Source: Blasia pusilla (taxonomy: Eukaryota > Marchantiophyta > Marchantiopsida > Blasiales). Taken from it: a stretch of 64,000 bases of DNA. The stretch covers positions 33,356,001-33,420,000 of the forward strand of contig CM114273.1 in the NCBI GenBank assembly GCA_050084515.1. Reading direction: 5' to 3'. The notes under the pieces were generated by a model. That model worked only from the letters and a program-made list of their open reading frames with translations. It was not told the origin of the DNA and made no database searches. This document shows positions 28,721 through 40,600 of this stretch, piece by piece (position 1 is the stretch's first letter; the number at the start of each line of letters is the position of its first letter). Made by a program: the position numbers and the translations under genes.

Positions 28721-30671
28721 TAATAAAAATAAAGCAAAAGTAATCATAGTTGGTGAAAAATTCAAGGTTAGGGTAGTAGAGAAGTTTTACGATATGCAGT
28801 GGTTTTATGAGGATATTTTAGGAAGAGATAAAAAGTACTCTATTTGTGTCCAACAGGGATTGACTAAGCCTTGAGAGAAAGTAATGTGACACAAGATAAA
28901 TTTGGTCTTACTTTGTATTCTTGTGGATCCCTTACGAATATATAAAGAGGAAAGACCTTCAAGGGTTCATCCCCTTTAATTCTATTTTCTCAAGTTACCT
29001 TTATCATTCTTGAAATCATGGCATTGGACTTAATTGCTCTTCCAATGAGAATGTATTACCACCCTTGGAAGAGTAACTTGGCCACGACCCATTCTTGAAA
29101 AGTTTGAGAGTTTAATGAGTGTGGAGTCAAGTATTTTGGAGAAAGTTGTTATCCTAGAAGAGTTTTCTTTCTTAAATATAATTGAGGATAGAGGATGTTT
29201 GTTAAAAATGGATAGAAGTTGAACACGAATAATACTTAATTTTCCTTTCCTAAATGCGTACCACGTAAATTGTAACTCTCAATCTCATAAGACCGCTCTA
29301 GAGTTGCTCAAAGATAGAATGCCCCTCAAGGCTTCTCCTCTTCCTTGATATACTTAGAGATAGGTACCATGAAGAAAAATTATCTCTATCCATCTTTATG
29401 TCACTTGTCATATTCTCATAGCATGAGAGGATTTGCTTTGGACTCTAATGTCTCTATCTCATCTTATCACATCTATCCCCAACCTCATCCTTATCTTTTT
29501 ACCAACATAGGATCCCAATCTCGTCAATGGTGAGTCAAGCATTGGGAGAAAAACCATTTTTTGTTGTTGAGAAATTTGTGTCTATAGTGTGCATTTTCCC
29601 TTAGAAAAATCCTACCATTATGGAAAATATCATAAGATGTTCTCCCTTTCACAAGTAGGGATTAATGGACATCCTAAAGTATATTAAGACCTAAATTATA
29701 TGGGTCTACTGCTATGTTATGTGTCCACTATCGAACAATAGGGTGTTGAGCATTGCAATAATGTTACTTGAATGTAATAAATATGCTCGCGGACCAACGC
29801 ATAGTGTATGCATAGGCCCCAGGTGCATATGATGCTTAGTGATTCATAAGGTCATTGTCGGAAAACGACTCGGGAAATAGAGTAAGTTGATAGAGTACTA
29901 GGACGTGTAGAGTGAGCAACTACGCTACTAAGAAATGCCCGAATGCAAACTTGCAAAGTGAGCTTATTAGCAGGCACGAAAGAGGCCAGAAACCACAAGG
30001 TGGAAATAGAGATAGGAAAGGAATGGGGCTCCCCATGGATTCATGTGTGAATAATTAATGTTTGCAACTTGATATCGCAGGGATATCATATGCACATTAA
30101 GCTTTACACCTACAAAAATCACTATCACTCCACAAATTCCAACAACATGAAACAATAGATATGATTAAAACCGTTACATCGATGGTGCATAATGGCCGCA
30201 TAGCTAACAACCTTGTGAACACTATAACATGCAATATAGCTCTAATCCGCAATAGCTACAACCCCCACTAGGACCCAATCACCGAGCACCAAGTCATGCA
30301 TGCTAATGCAATCATAAGGGATCCGCACACTAAACATGAGAACAAGCTCTTGCCTGTGTGGACCTTAAATTGTTTGATTTAACTTGATTAAGAGATTAGG
30401 AGGACTATGCGACTCGGCAAGGTGGCCTAATTCATCAAGAGGAGCCTCAACTTGCATTTGGTATGTGCCAGGATTCACCTTAAGTGCACCCTGAAAATGA
30501 GCATTATGAGTAGCGAAAAAAAATAATTGGTTTGTGAAAGGCATTATCAATTATTCTTACCCTAAATATGTGGTGTCCCTCACTGCGTAAGCGATGTGGG
30601 AAATACAGAATTCATGCACCTCACCTAATTTACGGTATAGCCTCCTTGGTCGATTCATCGCAGTACTCCCT

Positions 30672-31154
30672 TGTCACATCTGAGTAGCCGATAGGCCGAG
30701 ATCTATTGTGGATAGGGCGTAGGAGCTAGTGGACTATCTTGAGTATAACTTTGTCCTACGGTGTCGGATGAGGTTGAGGATAGGTCCATTGTGTCAGGAA
30801 CATCGTTTCTGATAATTTTTATGTTGAGGTCTTTTACAGCCGGGTGACTTGTTGACCAGGTTACCCGCCCTTGGTAACATGTGCGCGCAGGTTACCAAAG
30901 GGAGGACTATTTTTAGGGGAAGAGCCTTTTGGCTCTTCCCAACCCTATATAAGAGAGGAAGATGGCTTTCCTAAGCCATCTCTCTCATGTTGGGCCGTTG
31001 GAGCACCTCTCTTGTATGTGTGTGAGATAGGACTAGGATGTTAGCGTCCGGATTCCTTGATAGCATAGGGTGGACGAGGCTCGATATGCCGATGTAGATT
31101 GAGGAGTGGAGTTTTAGGTCGGGTGTGCCGTTTTTACTACTCTTTATTTTTACA
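30672..31154 (+). repeat. 5' LTR of element B
   Basis: Begins TGTCACATCTGAGTAGCCG and ends at or near TTTATTTTTACA. It is about 85 bp longer than the 3' LTR, which lacks the block around GTTACCCGCCCTTGGTAAC. The same start sequence bounds element A, which supports this border. Confidence 0.8.
30917..30953 (+). promoter_or_regulatory. LTR hairpin plus TATA box
   Basis: GGGAAGAGCC (30917-30926), TTTT, GGCTCTTCCC (30931-30940) form a 10-bp perfect stem directly before TATATAA (30947-30953). The arrangement is kept in the 3' LTR (about 42500-42540) and in the LTR of element A. TATA marks the likely core promoter; the role of the hairpin is unknown. Confidence 0.65.
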
Positions 31155-32290
31155 TGAGAAAGATGTCAGGGGGATGGTGGGAATTCGTTGTTTGCAGGTA
31201 GGCAAGCGAGTTTCCTTGGTCGGGAGCCCCTAGAGACGCGTGTGTTGCTGGTGTTGGTCATTTTTCTGTTTGGAAGACAGTGGGCGGAAGCGCTGTCCGT
31301 TTTTCTCAGAGTTTGCTGGTGCACAGGGATTGAGGACAGTGGCAGAGTGTAGTACAGAGTGGGGCGGCGAGTGCATCGTGGAGAGTAGCGAGAGTGTCGG
31401 GAAAGAGCAGGAGGCGTTTAGGTCGCACGTGCACTGATGAGTGGACAGCGGCGGGCGCGGACGGGCGGGGATGGCGCCCCCCCCCTCTCACGCATTTATT
31501 TCTCTTTTGGACGTGGTTACGTGGATGCGCATGGGCAACGTGATAGAGGTAGGGCAGACGTGGTTGAGAATCCGGATGTGGTCGGGATCATGTTCACGTG
31601 GTCGGACAGGGCATACGTGGTAGGAGTGGAGCCGACCAGGGTGAGTCAGGTTACATGTTGCATGTGGGGATGGACGGAGAGATTTGCGCGACATGATGTT
31701 TTTGGGCACAACAGGGCGTTGCAAGAGTTGATGATGGAGGGGCAGTGCGCATGATGCCGACAGGTTGTCCGCATCTGTTGACGGAAGGATTGACGTGTTG
31801 GTCGAGGAGAGTGTTGTGTTGCAGAGGTTGCCGTGTCACCTAAGGGAGTGCATGTGGACGGTGTAGCAGGTTGGAGGGCGTGATCAGGTTACCCATTCGA
31901 GTCCCTTTTCCCGCACTTGTCGTGTGTGATTGAGAGTGTTGGGTATCGGATAGTAGCTCGTGCTAGGTGGGTGCAATGATGGTGACGAGTGTAGATTCTG
32001 TTCATGTGTAGCATGTTGGTGGATATACAGCGGTTGCTGCGTAGGGGTTGCATGTATGAACCGAGAGTGTCGTTAGGTTAGATGAGTTAGTTGGGAGGCT
32101 CATGGTGAGCCGAGTGTTGAGTGTGCGTGAGGCCGGGTATGTCATCATGGGATTAATGTTAGCATAAATGAGCTAGTGAGGAGTATGGGAGACTCTCGGT
32201 GAGTCTGAGTGCTTGAGCAGGTGAGACATGGTTTGTCATCTCGGCGTTCTTCCAGGGTTCGAAAGAACGGGGTAGTGCTAGCAGTGGTAG
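31155..32290 (+). other. Leader of element B
   Basis: Homologous to the leader of element A. It is GC-rich, with a C tract near 31478-31488, and has no convincing coding frame. The open frames here lack domains and lie in different frames from gag. Confidence 0.45.
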
Positions 32291-32399
32291 TGGTGTGATA
32301 TGGAGTGGAGTGAGATACCGAGGGGTTACCAATGAGGAGCTACCTCGACATCCATCCGTGGCTGGATCGTCATCACTAGACACTAGGTCCGGTGACGAG

Positions 32400-33480
32400 A
32401 TTGCAGACGGAGGCAGTATCACGTGGCAGGAGATGGACAACATGGGCCATCGGGGCATGCGTCGTTTCTCGGGTGCAGTGGGCACCATCGACTTAGATGA
32501 TTTATCCAGGAGTTTGACACGTGGTGCGACTTCCTAGAGATACGGACCCCGACACGGTTCAACCCTTTCATGGCATGGAAGGGGTTATTCCAGCACTTGG
32601 AGGGTCTTCCGATGGATGACTACATGGAGTTTCGATCACTATATTTAGTAAACATCGATGCCTGGAGGATGTATTGGGATCCAGGGTATGTGTCCACTAG
32701 TGCTCGTGAGAAATATGATGGGATTGTGAGAGGAGAGAGACCCATACCATCAGCCCGACTACTAGATGGAGAGGAGGGCAGTGAGACAGGTGATGTGGCA
32801 GAGACCTCTGGTGGTAGAGGGCCACCTAGCTTCAGCCCCACAGTGGAGTTCTTCCGACAGTTGGGGAAGAGCTACCAGGGCGTACGCATTGACAAGCTGA
32901 AAAGTCTACAGGATTTTCAACGACGATCGGGTGAGAGTCTGAGAGAGGCATTCACGCGCATGAGGAGGCTGATCATTGCTACGTATGGAGTGATTGAGGT
33001 GCAGTCAGTCTAGTATTGGTACGGGTTCTGGACCGAGAACTACGGAGGAGAGTCCGAGATGCGGTGCTGATTCACATAGCGAAGCCCACATTGAAGGTGG
33101 TCTTTGAGTTGTGTGAGCGTATTGAGCTCAACATGAGTGAGGAGCAGGTAGTGACCGCTGGATTTTCTCGAGAGTCGACGGGTCCACGAGTGACGGTGAC
33201 CCCACAGGTGCCACAACGAGCACTAGTACCACAGGAGCGGGCCGGTGTGCCCAGAGAGCAGAGCGGGTACCGTAAGCCCTTGAGGCAACGACACATACCT
33301 ACATATGTTGCCCAACAGGGACCGACGTGGTCTTGTTGGACGTGTGGAGGGGCCCATAGGCAGAGAGACTGCCCACAACATGGGAGAGGACCACATGTAG
33401 CTCCTGAGCGCCTACACAGGATGGCCCCACCATAGCACCAGTGTGACTATTGCACAGATATCGTCACACTAGGGATAGGT
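32400..33480 (+). pseudogene. Gag of element B
   Basis: Contains GLFQHLEGLPMDDYMEF, FTRMRRLIIATYGV, and the zinc knuckle CWTCGGAHRQRDC (CX2CX4HX4C). A second knuckle region follows near 33440-33470 but is degraded. Stops at 33011-33013 and 33433-33435 are TAG where element A has CAG. A start cannot be fixed because of frameshifts upstream of 32570. Confidence 0.8.
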
Positions 33481-34216
33481 GTTTTGACCTTCGCCGAGAG
33501 GCACGTCCAGAGGTAGGCCGAGGGCTTGGGGGCGGTCGTCCTGGAGGAGGTCGGGGAGTCCTTCCTGGACGTGGTGGTAGAGGACCACCACCAGCCTGAG
33601 TCGATGGAACAGCAGCACCCGAGCCGGCACTTCTCTCATGCATCGATCAGTTGGAGTAGAGGATTGCTGCCATGACGATGATGCAGCTTAGGGAAGGCAC
33701 GGAGTTGCGGGCAACTAGTGTGATCCAACTTTTACCTCTTACCCTGACCCGGGTGAGGATCTCGCCAGCATGGGGTTTATGTGTAGTGCAGCCCAGGTTG
33801 AGGCAGCTGCAGTGGTGACTCGGGGTGCTGCGAGAGGCATCGAGCGACCGAGAGGTGGAGTTGAGATTGACCCATCAGAGGGGACCGATGGGCGGCGGGC
33901 TAGGGTTCCACAGTCATTCACATTGTCAGAGGCATTACACACACCATTGATGGTGCCTCGATGACCAGCGGTGCCTACAACTCAGGCACCTACGTCGACG
34001 TCATGAGGAGTTGGAGTGACAACTCCTATGCCGGCTCGAGTGGAGTTAGTGTCGACCATAGTGCTGAAGGTGGCCACCAGAGTGAGTCAGAATCCACTAT
34101 TTTCCGCCATAGAGTTGGCGACGTTGGGAGTTGGACCAGCTGAGGTGTTCCGGCTGGCTGCCATGTTGTGTGAGCATGGAAAGATGATTGCTTCTTGTTC
34201 ATAGGTAGTTGAGGAG

Positions 34217-34522
34217 GTGGTGGACTTGCCCTCAGAGCCGGTGCTCGGGACGTTCCCAATAGAGTCATGGCATGCAGCGGCGGCGAAGTTGGTAGATATG
34301 CCAGCTCGACCGGCCATAGAGCGAGCAATGGTGACACCCAAAGTAGTGTTACTGGATAACCGAGCTGGAGTATTCCACTTGGTTAGTCCGACAGGGACAG
34401 TATACCATCCGCAGCGCGTCCTACTTGATTCGGGAACGCAACCCTTGATGTTAGGGAAGGCGGCGTGTTTAGCGTTGGGGTTACGGAAGGCCGATATTGA
34501 GCCTTGTCCCTTCCAGATATAG
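34217..34522 (+). pseudogene. Aspartic protease of element B
   Basis: Retropepsin active site in VLLDSGTQPLMLGKAACL, followed by GLRKADIEPCPF as in element A. The open frame ends at a TAG shortly after. The product would process the polyprotein. Confidence 0.78.
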
Positions 34523-35100
34523 ACCTTGATTGGGGGCGTATCACCCACGCACTATATGACTCGACATGAGATAGTTGTCAAAGTCTAGCCAAAGCATGAG
34601 ACGAATAGTGCTATGATGCGCACACGTGCGATTACGACACGAGATGAGTCGTACGATGTGTTGGTGGGGAGTATAGTGTTATATCCCGTAGGATTCATCC
34701 TTGACTTATGGGAGGAGACCGTTGCTTATCAGCCAGGGTGGCGGTAAGGTGATGGCCGAATGAGTCAATTACCCGTGCAGTTTGCGGGATGAGGTGGTCG
34801 ATCACGAGGTGAGTCTGTGACCACGTTGGCGGCTTTCACAGGTAGTGTTAGCTGGCCAGGAGAGTTGTTGGAGGGGAACGCACATGCGGAGGATGTCCCA
34901 GTAGCGGATAGTCCCACGGAGAGACAGGCCATGGCGGGTGTCTCTTCCCATGTTGGTGAGACCTCTTCACCATTGTGGGGTACGACTCGAGAGCTACGAA
35001 GGAGTGCTGACGACCTCGTGAGGCAGGTGTGGAGTCATGTTTTTATCCCGGAGTAGCGAGAGTCACTTGGCGATTGGGCTCTTGGAGTGGAGACGTTGAC

Positions 35101-36010
35101 CCCACTGGATACCACACCCATTGTGTGGCACTGCCCAGAGGAGGGTGTTAGGGTGTTAGATCTCTTCGGAGGGATTAGCTGCAGTATTGCAGGTGGGCAT
35201 ACGGGTGCATTAGTAACTTTATGTGGAGAGAGATAAGACCGCGCGGCGAGTATCATTACGTCACGTGGCAAGACTGGTCCAGAGGTATCCTGAGTTATTG
35301 CCGGTATCTATAGTACGGGGATATCAGCATACACTACCGGCCGACATCTCTTTGGTGGGGGCGCAGGATCTGGATAGAGTTGGCACCATTCATTTGGTGA
35401 TTGCTGGATGGCCATGTCAGGGTCATTCATTAGCTGGCCGAGGATTTGGATTGCAGGATCCGAGGTCAAGGATGTTTTGGGAGATGCTACGAGTAGTACG
35501 ACACTTGTAGGAAAGTTAGACATGTTTTCGAACGTACATCTTGGAGAACGTGCCGTTTTTGGGAGACACTCATGCACGTGTGATGACGAGTGTGTATCAC
35601 GTGAGGTAATGGTTGGGACCTGTTGTGTTATTAGATGCGGCGAGAGTTGGATCACGTGCCCATCGTCCACGACTTTGGTGGACGAACCTGATACCATCAG
35701 AGGTACTGAGTCGAGCATACGATGGAGTCCAGAGAGCACCACATCTCACAGTTGAAGCTATTTTGGGCTCAAGGCGTCGATCTCAAGTGGTGACACAAGA
35801 TGATAGACCACCGTTGGCCATGGCCAATAGGGTGGGGGAGTTGAGGGCAGCCTTACCTACGTTGGTGAGCTTCCCAGCATCCCATGCCTTTTGTCAAGGA
35901 GGGCTTGGCATGATTTGGGATGAGGTGACCGGCGCAATGGAGGAGCCGACAGTAGATGAGCGCGAGTGCGGCATGGGGTTCACTACCAATACTACGGTGG
36001 TGCCAGGGGT
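35101..36010 (+). pseudogene. DNA methyltransferase domain of element B, truncated by insertion
   Basis: Same position and motifs as in element A: VRVLDLFGGIS (motif I), VIAGWPCQGHS (motif IV, Pro-Cys), an ILENVP stretch read in a shifted frame, and SRAHRPRLWWTNLIP (motif VIII-like). A deletion of about 11 bases just after motif I, a frameshift near 35510-35520 and other stops break it. At about 36010, shortly after the motif IX-like MGFTTNTT, the sequence passes into element D, so the final RRQVLEQAM region seen in A is gone. The shared placement in two copies shows that the domain was part of the element before they separated. Confidence 0.85.
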
Positions 36011-36059
36011 GCTTTGTTGGTCGGGTTTTCCTTCGGTGCTTGGGAGAGTGGTGGCGTGT

Positions 36060-37030
36060 GCTTTTTCTTTTCTACTTAGATTTTAAAACTTTATCGGAGT
36101 TCGAGGACTCCGAAGTGTCCCCCATAGAGGATTCCGTGTCTGTGGAAGACGCTTTGTCCTCCAACGAAGCACTAGTTTGTGAAGAACCTCGTCGTTGGTG
36201 ACGCCGTCTTCATGTTTTATGGGACTTCTCTGAGGCCTCGTACGCCTCTGTGGAGGCTATGACTGCTTCTAGTGAATCTCGTTGGCCTCGCGGGCAGTAC
36301 CGGTCCATTTCTTTGGACAGTCCCGACGCGAACCAATCTACCAATTGTGAGGTAGTAGTGTGTTCAAGTTTATTCACAAGGCTTTGAAACCTTTGGGTGT
36401 ATTCCCTGAGAGTTTCCTTCTTTTTACGTTTCAGGTCGCGAAGCTTTGTCAGAAGCCTATCCTCGAACTCTAGGTCACGGAACTCATGAAGAAAGGCCTC
36501 CAGTACCCTTTTCTAGGTTTCCATGACGTCCGCTTCGATACCCTCGTACCATTGGCTTGCTCGCTTCTTAAGCAGGCCAGGAAAGACTCGCAACAAATCC
36601 TCCTCTGCCCCTTCTCCATTAGCCTTGGCTACATGGGTAAATTCAAGCACAAAGTTGTCAACATCATCTCACCGTCCCCCTGCAAACGTGGGGTATCTTA
36701 GCAGTGTCTTCCTAGTGTTGGCCATTAGGAAATATCTGCTGCTGGGTCTTGGGCTTGATGCTCGGGAGGGAGGAAGCAGCGGTTCCAATCTAGTTGATTT
36801 GGTCGGCTCCTCGTCCCCAAAGGAATTCCAGGCTGACTCTTCGTCCGACTGCGAACCGGTAGGAGACGTGGTGGGAAGCGTATTCCTGTCCCTCTTCTTG
36901 CTCTTGGGCTTCGTGCGAAGACGAAGACTGGGAGACACCCCGGCGGTCTCCAAGACGGATGATCTTCTTGTTGCTTACTACGTCGATCAGCTCGCTGATC
37001 TCGCGAAGAGGGCCGGGAGACTTCCATGAG
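36060..37030 (-). pseudogene. Gag of element D
   Basis: A retrotransposon capsid-like stretch reads KETLREYTQRFQSLVNKL, then DWFASGLSKEMDRYCPRG and DSLEAVIASTEAYEASEKS. Upstream, a Ser/Pro- and Lys-rich stretch near 36669-36953 could be the N-terminal part of gag. Stops and frameshifts are present. The region ends abruptly where it joins element B DNA. Confidence 0.65.
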
Positions 37031-37457
37031 TCCCTTCTAGGATTCGGGAGCTTACTTCCGCACCCACGATCGCCACAAGGTAGGGGTCCATGGAGGGAAA
37101 TTAAATCTTCCTAATTCCTAAAGCCTACAGGAGTGTGCAGGTGCTCTTAATCTTCTTGCCAGGTTTTCCTCCCATAAACAGAAGTACCGGATCATCACCA
37201 AGTACAATTGATGTTCATGGGCGAAGCACCATTCGGCGATTGGTTTTTTTGACAATACTAATTAATTTTTCTATTTTTTCTAGCACCAATGCAGCAAACC
37301 CGTTGTTATCTTCCTTCATCCATTGTCTGAGGGGGATAGCTAGAGATAGCAGATGGTCTTCAGTAAGAACTAGCTGGTTGGGTCTTCTAGGAGACGAGGC
37401 TTCTTTCCCGGCTCTTGGATTCCCCATGTGTCTCTCTCCCTCTCCAGCAAAGCTTAT

Positions 37458-37477
37458 GATCCCTGGCAGCGGCGCCA
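37458..37477 (-). other. Primer-binding site of element D
   Basis: The minus strand TGGCGCCGCTGCCAGGGATC lies 10 bases inside the LTR terminus. It closely resembles the tRNA-Asp-complementary site used by Tat/Athila-type Gypsy elements. Confidence 0.7.
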
Positions 37478-37487
37478 AAAAGTTTTT

Positions 37488-38965
37488 TGCTATATGTAAT
37501 GTACAAGAGTTTCTATTTTACAATCATTTAATAAGTTTGATCCCCAAGAGGATCATTGTTTGATGAAACGAGAGTTCAAAATTACAATTCTGTTGTAATA
37601 GTTGTATTTAAATGTGTATGATTTATATTCAATATCTTATCAATATCTTCGGATCTTTCTTAGTACCAAAGTTTCTTTTCTCAATTCTCTCTAGTGGAGT
37701 GGACAGCATGCTCAGGTAAATTTCCTCTCGATATCAAGAAACCTCACAGAGACCTCAATATGAAAGCTAGCTTCTCCTAATTTTGGAACTCAATCCGTCT
37801 CGGCAGGCTACTCTCTGTCAAATAGATTTCCTACAATCTTTATGTTGATTATTCCATTGATGATAAAGGTTCGCCTGATTTACTCCTCACTCTGCAGACC
37901 CAAAAAGACTACTCAGACATAAGCATCGCACATCAGAATGAATGAATGATTGCTTTACTACTCCATCAAGAATGAGAAAGCTTCAAAGTGTATACAAGCT
38001 CGAGAGGGTACTACTCCCTTGCTCGGACTATTCTTACACCATGAGAACTTCGTAGGAGAATGATAATGATAGCTACTTCTATGCTTCTTAAATACTCTCT
38101 GAGTGAGGAGTGATCCAAAGATTCGAAGCGGTTTTGATGAAGCTGGTGGCTCTTCAACTTTTGTAACTATCTAGATCTATGGTGCTCTTTGCTTTTCCTA
38201 TGATCCCTATGAATCCGCAGAACAAAACTGTCATAACTACCAATTTGATACAAAGGGTTGCGTCTCTTCCTATTCTAACTGTTCTAACTATGTGTCGCTT
38301 GAAATCACTATCAATCTTAGCTTCGCTTCGCTGCTAAGTCTGGACTTCTTTTGCTTCGCTTGAGGACAAAGCTCTTTCTCCTGATTTGAAGACGAAGCGC
38401 CTATGAATCCGCAGAACAAAACTGTCATAACTACCAATTTGATACAAAGGGTTGCGTCTCTTCCTATTCTAACTGTTCTAACTATGTGTTGCTTGAAATC
38501 ACTGTCAATCTTAGCTTCGCTTCGCTGTTAAGTCTGGACTTCTTTTGCTTCGCTTGAGGACAAAGCTCTTTCTTCTGATTTGAAGACAAAGCGCTCAATT
38601 CTTTGTTCTTGTTCTAGGTGCTTCGTTCTTCGTGCTTCGTACAAGAGCAAAGTACTTCTTTCTCTTCTTCTTCCTGCTTCGTTATGCTTCGTTATAGAGC
38701 GAAGCACTTCGTATACAGAGTTTCGTTGAGCTTCGTTCCAAAGCTTTTTGTTGGGTCTTGAGACTTCGTTATTTTATTCTCCTCTCCTCTTAGGCAAATC
38801 CTTGATTTTCTATCTCTCTGCCTTGTCCTTGGAGCTTCGTGATTCACTTTAATCTTACTCATTTCTTCCCATAATAATACATAATAATCAAAATCATAAT
38901 GTACAAGAGTCTTCGTTGAGTAAAAAGATATATTTCTTCAAAAGTACAAAATTGTGGGTATCACA
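37488..38965 (-). repeat. 5' LTR of element D, with internal repeats
   Basis: TG start at 38965 (TGTGATACCCACAATTTTG on minus) and CA end at about 37488, giving roughly 1.48 kb. It holds a near-perfect 194-bp tandem duplication and a region dense in CTTCG/GCTTCG words (38320-38780). Confidence 0.65.
38206..38593. repeat. Tandem duplication, 2 x 194 bp
   Basis: Copy one 38206-38399 and copy two 38400-38593 both start CCTATGAATCCGCAGAAC and differ at only a few bases, so the duplication is recent compared with the decay of element B around it. It lies within the LTR of element D. Confidence 0.9.
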
Positions 38966-40600
38966 ACTTCCTAGGATGTCATTCGAGCAGAGAGTGCGAA
39001 GGCGGCTAGAGTAGCACATGTTCATTTTTCGGATGTGGAGCATGGTGTAGGAGGTCAGAGTGGAGTGGCTGTTGCGGAGGTGGCTAGGGTTGCTACATGG
39101 CAACCAAAGCCGGAGGTTGCGTCCTCTCCGAGTGAGGTCACGATGGAGACTTGGGAGCCAGTGATAGGTCTCAAGTTGATAGGAGGAGAGCGATGGCGAG
39201 TTCATAGGTTTCAGAGAGGGCATGTCAGTTGTTTTGCCTTTAGTATGAGAGACTTGGGTCTGCTGAAGGGTCTCGGGATACGAATTGAGTTGGCTAGTGA
39301 TACACCGATCTTTTGTCGACCCTACAGGTATTTTGATATGGAGCGAGCCTTAATTCAGAGCATAAGTCAGGACTTGTTGGAGGCAGGACTTGTGGAGTTA
39401 TCACATGGGGAGTATGCATCTGCCACAATCATGTCAGCGAAGAAGGATATGTATGGCAATTGGACGGATAGGCGGATGTGTGGAGATTACCGTACTATCA
39501 ACCGACAGACGAGGTCAGATCGGTACGCCATGCCTACTCCTAAGGAGATCTTTGATGCGGTACGACATGCAAAGATCTTCAATACTTTAGATCTCCGTGT
39601 TGGCTATCATCAGCTTCTTATCAGGTTGGAGGACAGGGAGAAGACAACATTATGGGGGATAGACCGGTTCGGGAGAGATTGCTTGTATCAATGGTGATTC
39701 TTACCATTTGGGTTGAAGAACGTGCCTGCAGAGTTTCAGAGAGTGATGGATAGGATTCTAGCTGGCTTGGATTTTGTACGATGTTACATAGATGATTCTT
39801 ATCTTGAGTTCCACGGTTGAGGAGCATGAGCGACACGTGGAGGAGGTGTTTCGGTGATTGCAGTTACATGGATTGAAGTTACATCCAGGCAAGTGTAGAT
39901 TCTTTCAGGAGTAGATTGAGTACTTGGGACATACCATATACCCGAGTGGATTAGGCATTCAACAGACAAAGATAGAGGCTATTGCGTAGATTCCACGCCC
40001 TACAGATGTGAGTTGAGTTCGAGCATTTCTTGGACTGGCGAACTTTTATCGATGGTATGTCAAGGGTTTTAGTGCGATCGCAAAGTCTTTGACCTTGTTG
40101 ACGAGACTTGATCAGGTTTGGTTGTGGGGAGATGATCAAGAGCGAGCATTTCATGAAGTCAAGGACATGTTGACGTCCTCACCTATTTTACAGAGACCGG
40201 TTTGGGGTCGCCCATTCCAATTACATACGGATTGGAGCATGTTGGTTCTAGGAGCAGTGCCTACTCACAGGGATGATGAGGAGAGGGAGTCTTTGTGGCT
40301 TACGCGAGCCGATCAACCAACATTACAGAGGCAAAGTATAACTCCTACGAGGGAGAGTGCTTGGCTACAATGTGGGCCATGGCATATTTCAGGTGCTATT
40401 TATTCGGCAACCCTTTCACACTTATCACTAATCATCAGCCGTTGAGGTGGTTGATGGAGTTTGACAAGCTTACGGGAAAGCTTGCCACGTGGGCTCTATT
40501 ACTACATGAGTATCAGTTTGAGGTGGTTCATAGGCCAGGTTGGCTGAACCAGGATGCGGATGGGTTGAGTCGTAACCCATGTCCGAGTTAGAGAGACGAC
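38966..40600 (+). pseudogene. Reverse transcriptase and RNase H of element B
   Basis: Motifs include MERALIQSISQDLLEAGLVE, RMCGDYRTINRQT, NTLDLRVGYHQL and a CYIDD site followed by a 2-base deletion that shifts the frame. RNase H follows with RPFQLHTDWSMLVLGAV and LITNHQPLRWLME. Stops include TGA at 39695-39697 and 39855-39857, TAG at 39987-39989 (CAG in A) and TAG at 40589-40591 (CAG in A). Confidence 0.88.

Larger units (their letters stand above)
26158..30671. other. AT-rich spacer between elements A and B
   Basis: No protein domain or RNA gene is recognisable. Two loosely similar blocks (about 27258-27360 and 27660-27765) share a CTTCATTTTTGCTTCAAATT-like stretch, suggesting an old duplication. 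A hairpin and an 85-bp tandem pair are listed separately. Sequences flanking the two 5' LTRs do not match each other. Confidence 0.5.
36010..38965 (-). mobile_element. Element D: truncated Ty3/Gypsy of Tat/Athila-like type nested in B
   Basis: On minus: an LTR from 38965 to about 37488 beginning TGTGATACCC, then a primer-binding site TGGCGCCGCTGCCAGGGATC (plus 37458-37477), resembling the tRNA-Asp-type site of Tat/Athila elements, then gag. Everything after gag, including the second LTR, is missing. The nesting shows that D inserted after B. Element B resumes at 38966 at a point homologous to about 20545 of element A, so a stretch of B next to the insertion is lost. Confidence 0.8.
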
